DNA from: Lasioglossum baleicum
Lineage: Eukaryota > Arthropoda > Insecta > Hymenoptera > Halictidae
Direction: 5' to 3'
DNA length: 64,000 bases
Assembly: GCF_051020765.1 (NCBI RefSeq)
Contig: NW_027469284.1
Coordinates: 1 to 64,000 of the forward strand
The position numbers and the translations under genes are program-made. The notes beneath the pieces are model-generated. The model was not told where the DNA came from and made no database searches. It saw only the letters and a list, made by a program, of their open reading frames with translations. Numbering within the stretch: position 1 is the first letter of the stretch; each line of letters opens with the position of its first letter. This document shows positions 50,872 to 61,646 of this stretch, piece by piece.

Positions 50872-53005
50872 GATCTGCGTTACGCGTTATGCGTTATGCG
50901 TTATGCGTTATGCGTTATGCGTTATGCGTTATGCGTTATGCGTTATGCGTTATGCGTTATGCGTTATGCGTTATGCGTTATGCGTTGTGCGTTGTGCGTT
51001 GTGCGTTGTGCGTTATGCGTTATGCGTTATGCGTTATGCGTTATGCGTTATGCGTTATGCGTTATGCGTTATGCGTTATGCGTTATGCGTTATGCGTTAT
51101 GCGTTATGCGTTATGCGTTATGCGTTATGCGTTATGCGTTATGCGTTATGCGTTATGCGTTATGCGTTATGCGTTATGCGTTATGCGTTATGCGTTATGC
51201 GTTATGCGTTATGCGTTATGCGTTATGCGTTATGCGTTATGCGTTATGCGTTATGCGTTATGCGTTATGCGTTATGCGTTATGCGTTATGCGTTATGCGT
51301 TATGCGTTATGCGTTATGCGTTATGCGTTATGCGTTATGCGTTATGCGTTATGCGTTATGCGTTATGCGTTATGCGTTATGCGTTATGCGTTATGCGTTA
51401 TGCGTTATGCGTTATGCGTTATGCGTTATGCGTTATGTGTTATGGATTTGCGTTGTGCGTTGTGCGTTATGCGTTATGCGTTATGCGTTATGCGGTATGC
51501 GTTATGCGTTGTGCGTTGTGCGTTGTAGGATATGAGTTAGGCGTTATGCGTTATGCGATATGCGTTATGCGTTATGCGTTATGCGTTGTGCGTTATGCGT
51601 TATGTGTTATGGATTTGCGTTATGCGTTATGCGTTGTGCCTTATGCGTTATGCGTTATGCGTTATGCGTTATGGGCTCTGCGTTGTGCGTTATGCGTTAT
51701 GAGTTATGCGATATGCGTTATGGGTTATGCGTTATGTGTTATGGGCTCTGCGTTATGCGTTGTGCGTTATGCGTTATGCGTTATGCGTTATGCGTTATGC
51801 GTTATGCGTTATGCGTTATGCGTTACGCGTTACGCGTTATGCGTTATGCGTTATGCGTTATGCGTTATGCGTTAGGCGATCTGCGTTATGCGTTATGCGT
51901 TATGCGTTATGCGTTATGCGTTATGCGTTATGCGTTATGCGTTATGCGTTATGCGTTATGCGTTATGCGTTATGCGTTATGCGTTATGCGTTATGCGTTA
52001 TGCGTTATGCGTTATGCGTTATGCGTTATGCGTTATGCGTTATGCGTGATGCGTTATGCCATATGCGTTATGCGTTATGCGTTATGCGTTATGCGTTATG
52101 CGTTATGCGTTATGCGTTATGCGTTATGCGTTATGCGTTATGCGTTATGCGTTATGCGTTATGCGTTATGCGTGATGCGTTATGCCATATGCGTTATGCG
52201 TTATGCGTTATGCGTTATGCGTTATTTGTTATGCGTTATGCGTTATGCGTTATGCGTTATGCGTTATGCGTTATGCGTTATGCGTTGTGCGTTATGCGTT
52301 ATGCGTTATGCGGTATGCGTTATGCGTTGTGCGTTGTGCGTTGTAGGATATGAGTTAGGCGTTATGCGTTATGCGATATGCGTTATGCGTTATGCGTTAT
52401 GCGTTGTGCGTTATGCGTTATGTGTTATGGATTTGCGTTATGCGTTATGCGTTGTGCCTTATGCGTTATGCGTTATGCGTTATGCGTTATGGGCTCTGCG
52501 TTGTGCGTTATGCGTTATGAGTTATGCGATATGCGTTATGGGTTATGCGTTATGTGTTATGGGCTCTGCGTTATGCGTTGTGCGTTATGCGTTATGCGTT
52601 ATGCGTTATGCGTTATGAGTTGTGCGTTGTGCGTTGTGCGTTGTGCGTTGTGCGTTGTGCGTTATGCGTTATGCGTTATGCTTTATGCGTTATGCGTTAT
52701 GCGGTATGCGTTATGCGTTGTGCGTTGTGCCTTGTGCGTTGTGCGTTATGCGTTATGCGTTATGCGTTATGCGTTATGCGTTATGCGTTATGCGTTATGC
52801 GTTATGCGTTGTGCGTTATGCGTTATGCGTTATGCGGTATGCGTTATGCGTTATGCGTTATGCGTTATGCGTTATGCGTTATGCGTTATGCGTTATGCGT
52901 TATGCGTTATGCGTTATGCGTTATGCGTTATGCGTTATGCGTTATGCGTTATGCGTTATGCGTTGTGCGTTATGCGTTATGCGTTATGCGGTATGCGTTA
53001 TGCGT
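50872..53005 (+). repeat. ~4.1 kb higher-order repeat in domain 4, marker-rich part, copy B1
   Basis: In order: GCGATCTGC at 50,872, a run of four GTGCGTT near 50,985, delta at 51,442, beta at 51,524, a second GCGATCTGC at 51,878, two GTGATG/GCCATATG pairs at 52,046 and 52,172, TATTTGTTATG near 52,223, beta at 52,342 and GCGGTATG near 52,989. This order recurs in 54,968-57,000 at offsets of 4,096-4,110 on the left part. Confidence 0.82.
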
Positions 53006-53550
53006 TGTGCGTTGTGCGTTGTAGGATATGAGTTAGGCGTTATGCGTTATGCGATATGCGTTATGCGTTATGCGTTATGCGTTGTGCGTTATGCGTTATG
53101 TGTTATGGATTTGCGTTATGCGTTATGCGTTGTGCCTTATGCGTTATGCGTTATGCGTTATGCGTTATGGGCTCTGCGTTGTGCGTTATGCGTTATGAGT
53201 TATGCGATATGCGTTATGGGTTATGCGTTATGTGTTATGGGCTCTGCGTTATGCGTTGTGCGTTATGCGTTATGCGTTATGCGTTATGCGTTATGAGTTG
53301 TGCGTTGTGCGTTGTGCGTTGTGCGTTGTGCGTTGTGCGTTATGCGTTATGCGTTATGCGTTATGCGTTATGCGTTATGCGGTATGCGTTATGCGTTGTG
53401 CGTTGTGCCTTGTGCGTTGTGCCTTGTGCGTTGTGCGTTATGCGTTATGCGTTATGCGTTATGCGTTATGCGTTATGCGTTATGCGTTATGCGTTGTGCG
53501 TTATGCGTTATGCGTTATGCGGTATGCGTTATGCGTTGTGCGTTGTGCGT

Positions 53551-53725
53551 TGTAGGATATGAGTTAGGCGTTATGCGTTATGCGTTATGCGTTATGCGTT
53601 ATGCGTTATGCGTTATGCGTTATGCGTTATGCGTTATGCGTTATGCGTTATGCGTTATGCGTTATGCGTTGTGCGTTGTGCGTTGTGCGTTGTGCGTTAT
53701 ACGTTATGCGTTATGCGTTTGCGTT
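53551..53725 (+). repeat. Truncated beta joined to epsilon block
   Basis: TGTAGGATATGA at 53,551 is followed by pure units instead of the rest of beta, then four GTGCGTT units, an ATACGTT unit and ATGCGTT next to the six-base TGCGTT (53,720-53,725). The same truncated form occurs at 59,814-59,967 and 62,953-63,106. An epsilon without the beta start lies near 57,060-57,136. Confidence 0.88.
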
Positions 53726-54491
53726 ATGCGTTATGCGTTATGCGTTATGCGTTATGCGTTATGCGTTATGCGTTATGCGTTATGCGTTATGCGTTATGCG
53801 TTATGCGTTATGCGTTATGCGTTATGCGTTATGCGTTATGCGTTATGCGTTATGCGTTATGCGTTATGCGTTATGCGTTATGCGTTATGCGTTATGCGTT
53901 ATGCGTTATGCGTTATGCGTTATGCGTTATGCGTTATGCGTTATGCGTTATGCGTTATGCGTTATGCGTTATGCGTTATGCGTTATGCGTTATGTGTTAT
54001 GGATTTGCGTTGTGCGTTGTGCGTTATGCGTTATGCGTTATGCGTTATGCGTTATGCGTTATGCGTTATGCGGTATGCGTTATGCGTTGTGCGTTATGCG
54101 TTATGCGTTATGCGTTATGCGTTATGCGTTATGCGTTATGCGTTATGCGTTATGCGTTATGCGTTATGCGTTATGCGTTATGCGTTATGCGTTATGCGTT
54201 ATGCGTTATGCGTTATGCGTTATGCGTTATGCGTTATGCGTTATGCGTTATGCGTTATGCGTTATGCGTTATGCGTTATGCGTTATGCGTTATGCGTTAT
54301 GCGTTATGCGTTATGCGTTATGCGTTATGCGTTATGCGTTATGCGTTATGCGTTATGCGTTATGCGTTATGCGTTATGCGTTATGCGTTATGCGTTATGC
54401 GTTATGCGTTATGCGTTATGCGTTATGCGTTATGCGTTATGCGTTATGCGTTATGCGTTATGCGTTATGCGTTATGCGTTATGCGTTATGC

Positions 54492-54610
54492 GTTGTGCGT
54501 TGTGCGTTGTGCGTTGTGCGTTATGCGTTGTGCGTTATGCGTTATGCGTTGTGCGTTATGCGTTATGCGTTATGCGTTGTGCGTTATGCGTTATGCGTTG
54601 TGCGTTATGC
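54492..54610 (+). repeat. GTGCGTT-rich patch with alternating canonical units
   Basis: Four GTGCGTT units in a row, then single GTGCGTT units separated by one to three canonical units. The pattern recurs at 57,903-58,020 (offset 3,411). Together with epsilon (53,701 to 57,112) and delta (53,999 to 57,403) it shows that 53.6-54.6 kb is copied at 57.0-58.0 kb. Confidence 0.8.
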
Positions 54611-54967
54611 GTTATGCGTTATGCGTTATGCGTTATGCGTTATGCGTTATGCGTTATGCGTTATGCGTTATGCGTTATGCGTTATGCGTTATGCGTTATG
54701 CGTTATGCGTTATGCGTTATGCGTTATGCGTTATGCGTTATGCGTTATGCGTTATGCGTTACGCGTTACGCGTTACGCGTTATGCGTTATGCGTTATGCG
54801 TTATGCGTTATGCGTTATGCGTTATGCGTTATGCGTTATGCGTTATGCGTTATGCGTTATGCGTTATGCGTTATGCGTTATGCGTTATGCGTTATGCGTT
54901 ATGCGTTATGCGTTATGCGTTATGCGTTATGCGTTATGCGTTATGCGTTATGCGTTATGCGTTATGC

Positions 54968-57000
54968 GATCTGCGTTACGCGTTATGCGTTATGCGTTAT
55001 GCGTTATGCGTTATGCGTTATGCGTTATGCGTTATGCGTTATGCGTTATGCGTTATGCGTTATGCGTTATGCGTTATGCGTTGTGCGTTGTGCGTTGTGC
55101 GTTGTGCGTTATGCGTTATGCGTTATGCGTTATGCGTTATGCGTTATGCGTTATGCGTTATGCGTTATGCGTTATGCGTTATGCGTTATGCGTTATGCGT
55201 TATGCGTTATGCGTTATGCGTTATGCGTTATGCGTTATGCGTTATGCGTTATGCGTTATGCGTTATGCGTTATGCGTTATGCGTTATGCGTTATGCGTTA
55301 TGCGTTATGCGTTATGCGTTATGCGTTATGCGTTATGCGTTATGCGTTATGCGTTATGCGTTATGCGTTATGCGTTATGCGTTATGCGTTATGCGTTATG
55401 CGTTATGCGTTATGCGTTATGCGTTATGCGTTATGCGTTATGCGTTATGCGTTATGCGTTATGCGTTATGCGTTATGCGTTATGCGTTATGCGTTATGCG
55501 TTATGCGTTATGCGTTATGCGTTATGCGTTATGCGTTATGCGTTATGTGTTATGGATTTGCGTTGTGCGTTGTGCGTTATGCGTTATGCGTTATGCGTTA
55601 TGCGGTATGCGTTATGCGTTGTGCGTTGTGCGTTGTAGGATATGAGTTAGGCGTTATGCGTTATGCGATATGCGTTATGCGTTATGCGTTATGCGTTGTG
55701 CGTTATGCGTTATGTGTTATGGATTTGCGTTATGCGTTATGCGTTGTGCCTTATGCGTTATGCGTTATGCGTTATGCGTTATGGGCTCTGCGTTGTGCGT
55801 TATGCGTTATGAGTTATGCGATATGCGTTATGGGTTATGCGTTATGTGTTATGGGCTCTGCGTTATGCGTTGTGCGTTATGCGTTATGCGTTATGCGTTA
55901 TGCGTTATGCGTTATGCGTTATGCGTTATGCGTTACGCGTTACGCGTTATGCGTTATGCGTTATGCGTTATGCGTTATGCGTTAGGCGATCTGCGTTATG
56001 CGTTATGCGTTATGCGTTATGCGTTATGCGTTATGCGTTATGCGTTATGCGTTATGCGTTATGCGTTATGCGTTATGCGTTATGCGTTATGCGTTATGCG
56101 TTATGCGTTATGCGTTATGCGTTATGCGTGATGCGTTATGCCATATGCGTTATGCGTTATGCGTTATGCGTTATGCGTTATGCGTTATGCGTTATGCGTT
56201 ATGCGTTATGCGTTATGCGTTATTTGTTATGCGTTATGCGTTATGCGTTATGCGTTATGCGTTATGCGTTATGCGTTGTGCGTTATGCGTTATGCGTTAT
56301 GCGGTATGCGTTATGCGTTGTGCGTTGTGCGTTGTAGGATATGAGTTAGGCGTTATGCGTTATGCGATATGCGTTATGCGTTATGCGTTATGCGTTGTGC
56401 GTTATGCGTTATGTGTTATGGATTTGCGTTATGCGTTATGCGTTGTGCCTTATGCGTTATGCGTTATGCGTTATGCGTTATGGGCTCTGCGTTGTGCGTT
56501 ATGCGTTATGAGTTATGCGATATGCGTTATGGGTTATGCGTTATGTGTTATGGGCTCTGCGTTATGCGTTGTGCGTTATGCGTTATGCGTTATGCGTTAT
56601 GCGTTATGAGTTGTGCGTTGTGCGTTGTGCGTTGTGCGTTGTGCGTTGTGCGTTATGCGTTATGCGTTATGCTTTATGCGTTATGCGTTATGCGGTATGC
56701 GTTATGCGTTGTGCGTTGTGCCTTGTGCGTTGTGCGTTATGCGTTATGCGTTATGCGTTATGCGTTATGCGTTATGCGTTATGCGTTATGCGTTATGCGT
56801 TGTGCGTTATGCGTTATGCGTTATGCGGTATGCGTTATGCGTTATGCGTTATGCGTTATGCGTTATGCGTTATGCGTTATGCGTTATGCGTTATGCGTTA
56901 TGCGTTATGCGTTATGCGTTATGCGTTATGCGTTATGCGTTATGCGTTATGCGTTGTGCGTTATGCGTTATGCGTTATGCGGTATGCGTTATGCGTTGTG
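54968..57000 (+). repeat. ~4.1 kb higher-order repeat in domain 4, marker-rich part, copy B2
   Basis: GCGATCTGC at 54,968, delta at 55,552, beta at 55,634, GCGATCTGC at 55,988, one GTGATG/GCCATATG at 56,128, TATTTGTTATG near 56,222, and beta at 56,333. Compared with B1 the second GTGATG/GCCATATG is missing, and the offset drops from 4,110 to 3,991. After 57,000 the beta start found in B1 at 53,020 is absent and the sequence passes to an epsilon block. Confidence 0.82.
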
Positions 57001-58514
57001 CGTTATGCGTTATGCGTTATGCGTTATGCGTTGTGCGTTGTGCGTTGTGCGTTGTGCGTTATGCGTTATGCGTTATGCGTTGTGCGTTGTGCGTTGTGCG
57101 TTGTGCGTTATACGTTATGCGTTATGCGTTTGCGTTATGCGTTATGCGTTATGCGTTATGCGTTATGCGTTATGCGTTATGCGTTATGCGTTATGCGTTA
57201 TGCGTTATGCGTTATGCGTTATGCGTTATGCGTTATGCGTTATGCGTTATGCGTTATGCGTTATGCGTTATGCGTTATGCGTTATGCGTTATGCGTTATG
57301 CGTTATGCGTTATGCGTTATGCGTTATGCGTTATGCGTTATGCGTTATGCGTTATGCGTTATGCGTTATGCGTTATGCGTTATGCGTTATGCGTTATGTG
57401 TTATGGATTTGCGTTGTGCGTTGTGCGTTATGCGTTATGCGTTATGCGTTATGCGTTATGCGTTATGCGTTATGCGGTATGCGTTATGCGTTGTGCGTTA
57501 TGCGTTATGCGTTATGCGTTATGCGTTATGCGTTATGCGTTATGCGTTATGCGTTATGCGTTATGCGTTATGCGTTATGCGTTATGCGTTATGCGTTATG
57601 CGTTATGCGTTATGCGTTATGCGTTATGCGTTATGCGTTATGCGTTATGCGTTATGCGTTATGCGTTATGCGTTATGCGTTATGCGTTATGCGTTATGCG
57701 TTATGCGTTATGCGTTATGCGTTATGCGTTATGCGTTATGCGTTATGCGTTATGCGTTATGCGTTATGCGTTATGCGTTATGCGTTATGCGTTATGCGTT
57801 ATGCGTTATGCGTTATGCGTTATGCGTTATGCGTTATGCGTTATGCGTTATGCGTTATGCGTTATGCGTTATGCGTTATGCGTTATGCGTTATGCGTTAT
57901 GCGTTGTGCGTTGTGCGTTGTGCGTTGTGCGTTATGCGTTGTGCGTTATGCGTTATGCGTTGTGCGTTATGCGTTATGCGTTATGCGTTGTGCGTTATGC
58001 GTTATGCGTTGTGCGTTATGCGTTATGCGTTATGCGTTATGCGTTATGCGTTATGCGTTATGCGTTATGCGTTATGCGTTATGCGTTATGCGTTATGCGT
58101 TATGCGTTATGCGTTATGCGTTATGCGTTATGCGTTATGCGTTATGCGTTATGCGTTATGCGTTATGCGTTATGCGTTATGCGTTATGCGTTATGCGTTA
58201 TGCGTTATGCGTTATGCGTTATGCGTTATGCGTTATGCGTTATGCGTTATGCGTTATGCGTTATGCGTTATGCGTTATGCGTTATGCGTTATGCGTTATG
58301 CGTTATGCGTTATGCGTTATGCGTTATGCGTTATGCGTTATGCGTTATGCGTTATGCGTTATGCGTTATGCGTTATGCGTTATGCGTTATGCGTTATGCG
58401 TTATGCGTTATGCGTTATGCGTTATGCGTTATGCGTTATGCGTTATGCGTTATGCGTTATGCGTTATGCGTTATGCGTTATGCGTTATGCGTTATGCGTT
58501 ATGCGTTATGTGTT

Positions 58515-61500
58515 ATGGATTTGCGTTGTGCGTTGTGCGTTATGCGTTATGCGTTATGCGTTATGCGTTATGCGTTATGCGTTATGCGGTATGCGTTATG
58601 CGTTGTGCGTTATGCGTTATGCGTTATGCGTTATGCGTTATGCGTTATGCGTTATGCGTTATGCGTTATGCGTTATGCGTTATGCGTTATGCGTTATGCG
58701 TTATGCGTTATGCGTTATGCGTTATGCGTTATGCGTTATGCGTTATGCGTTATGCGTTATGCGTTATGCGTTATGCGTTATGCGTTATGCGTTATGCGTT
58801 ATGCGTTATGCGTTATGCGTGATGCGTTATGCCATATGCGTTATGCGTTATGCGTTATGCGTTATGCGTTATGCGTTATGCGTTATGCGTTATGCGTTAT
58901 GCGTTATGCGTTATGCGTTATGCGTTATGCGTTATGCGTTATGCGTTATGCGTTATGCGTTATGCGTTATGCGTTATGCGTTATGCGTTATGCGTTATGC
59001 GTTATGCGTTATGCGTTATGCGTTATGCGTTATGCGTTATGCGTTATGCGTTATGCGTTATGCGTTATGCGTGATGCGTTATGCCATATGCGTTATGCGT
59101 TATGCGTTATGCGTTATGCGTTATGCGTTATGCGTTATGCGTTATGCGTTATGCGTTATGCGTTATGCGTTATGCGTTATGCGTTATGCGTTATGCGTTA
59201 TGCGTTATGCGTTGTGCGTTATGCGTTATGCGTTATGCGGTATGCGTTATGCGTTGTGCGTTGTGCGTTGTAGGATATGAGTTAGGCGTTATGCGTTATG
59301 CGATATGCGTTATGCGTTATGCGTTATGCGTTGTGCGTTATGCGTTATGTGTTATGGATTTGCGTTATGCGTTATGCGTTGTGCCTTATGCGTTATGCGT
59401 TATGCGTTATGCGTTATGGGCTCTGCGTTGTGCGTTATGCGTTATGAGTTATGCGATATGCGTTATGGGTTATGCGTTATGTGTTATGGGCTCTGCGTTA
59501 TGCGTTGTGCGTTATGCGTTATGCGTTATGCGTTATGCGTTATGAGTTGTGCGTTGTGCGTTGTGCGTTGTGCGTTGTGCGTTGTGCGTTGTGCGTTATG
59601 CGTTATGCGTTATGCGTTATGCGTTATGCGTTATGCGGTATGCGTTATGCGTTGTGCGTTGTGCCTTGTGCGTTGTGCGTTATGCGTTATGCGTTATGCG
59701 TTATGCGTTATGCGTTATGCGTTATGCGTTATGCGTTATGCGTTATGCGTTATGCGTTGTGCGTTATGCGTTATGCGTTATGCGGTATGCGTTATGCGTT
59801 GTGCGTTGTGCGTTGTAGGATATGAGTTAGGCGTTATGCGTTATGCGTTATGCGTTATGCGTTATGCGTTATGCGTTATGCGTTATGCGTTATGCGTTAT
59901 GCGTTATGCTTTGTGCGTTGTGCGTTGTGCGTTGTGCGTTATACGTTATGCGTTATGCGTTTGCGTTATGCGTTACGCGTTATGCGTTATGCGTTATGCG
60001 TTATGCGTTATGCGTTATGCGTTATGCGTTATGCGTTATGCGATATGCGTTATGCGTTATGCGTTATGCGTTATGCGTTATGCGTTATGCGTTATGCGTT
60101 ATGCGATCTGCGTTATGCGTTATGCGTTATGCGTTATGCGTTATGCGTTATGCGTTATGCGTTATGCGTTATGCGTTATGCGTTATGCGTTATGCGTTAT
60201 GCGTTATGCGTTATGCGTTATGCGTTATGCGTTATGCGTTATGCGTTATGCGTTATGCGTTATGCGTTATGCGTTATGCGTTATGCGTTATGCGTTATGC
60301 GTTATGCGTTATGCGTTATGCGTTATGCGTTATGCGTTATGCGTTATGCGTTATGCGTTATGCGTTATGCGTTATGCGTTATGCGTTATGCGTTATGCGT
60401 TATGCGTTATGCGTTATGCGTTATGCGTTATGCGTTATGCGTTATGCGTTATGCGTTATGCGTTATGCGTTATGCGTTATGCGTTATGCGTTATGCGTTA
60501 TGCGTTATGCGTTATGCGTTATGCGTTATGCGTTATGCGTTATGCGTTATGCGTTATGCGTTATGCGTTATGCGTTATGCGTTATGCGTTATGCGTTATG
60601 CGTTATGCGTTATGCGTTATGCGTTATGCGTTATGCGTTATGCGTGATGCGTTATGCCATATGCGTTATGCGTTATGCGTTATGCGTTATGCGTTATGCG
60701 TTATGCGTTATGCGTTATGCGTTATGCGTTATGCGTTATGCGTTATGCGTTATGCGTTATGCGTTATGCGTTATGCGTTATGCGTTATGCGTTATGCGTT
60801 ATGCGTTATGCGTTATGCGTTATGCGTTATGCGTTATGCGTTATGCGTTATGCGTGATGCGTTATGCCATATGCGTTATGCGTTATGCGTTATGCGTTAT
60901 GCGTTATGCGTTATGCGTTATGCGTTATGCGTTATGCGTTATGCGTTATGCGTTATGCGTTATGCGTTATGCGTTATGCGTTATGCGTTATGCGTTGTGC
61001 GTTATGCGTTATGCGTTATGCGGTATGCGTTATGCGTTGTGCGTTGTGCGTTGTAGGATATGAGTTAGGCGTTATGCGTTATGCGATATGCGTTATGCGT
61101 TATGCGTTATGCGTTGTGCGTTATGCGTTATGTGTTATGGATTTGCGTTATGCGTTATGCGTTGTGCCTTATGCGTTATGCGTTATGCGTTATGCGTTAT
61201 GGGCTCTGCGTTGTGCGTTATGCGTTATGAGTTATGCGATATGCGTTATGGGTTATGCGTTATGTGTTATGGGCTCTGCGTTATGCGTTGTGCGTTATGC
61301 GTTATGCGTTATGCGTTATGCGTTATGCGTTATGCGTTATGCGTTATGCGTTATGCGTTATGCGTTATGCGTTATGCGTTATGCGTTATGCGTTATGCGT
61401 TATGCGTTATGCGTTATGCGTTATGCGTTATGCGTTATGCGTTATGCGTTATGCGTTATGCGTTATGCGTTATGCGTTATGCGTTATGCGTTATGCGTTA

Positions 61501-61646
61501 TGCGTTATGCGTTATGCGTTATGCGTTATGCGTTATGCGTTATGCGTTATGCGTTATGCGTTATGCGTTATGCGTTATGCGTTATGCGTTATGCGTTATG
61601 CGTTATGCGTTATGCGTTATGCGTTATGCGTTATGCGTTATGTGTT
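58515..61646 (+). repeat. 3.14 kb higher-order repeat, copy C1
   Basis: Delta at 58,515, GTGATG/GCCATATG at 58,819 and 59,071, beta at 59,269, truncated beta plus epsilon at 59,814, ATGCGAT at 60,042, GCGATCTGC at 60,105, GTGATG/GCCATATG at 60,644 and 60,854, and beta at 61,052. The next delta is at 61,647. One period contains four six-base units, so the offset to the next copy (3,139) is 3 modulo 7, as expected. Confidence 0.87.
59814..59967 (+). repeat. Truncated beta joined to epsilon block, second copy
   Basis: This has the same structure as 53,551, but with CTTTGTGCG at the start of the GTGCGTT run and an ACGCG unit after the six-base unit. These two differences are shared with the copy at 62,953, so 59,814 and 62,953 are sister copies. 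Confidence 0.88.
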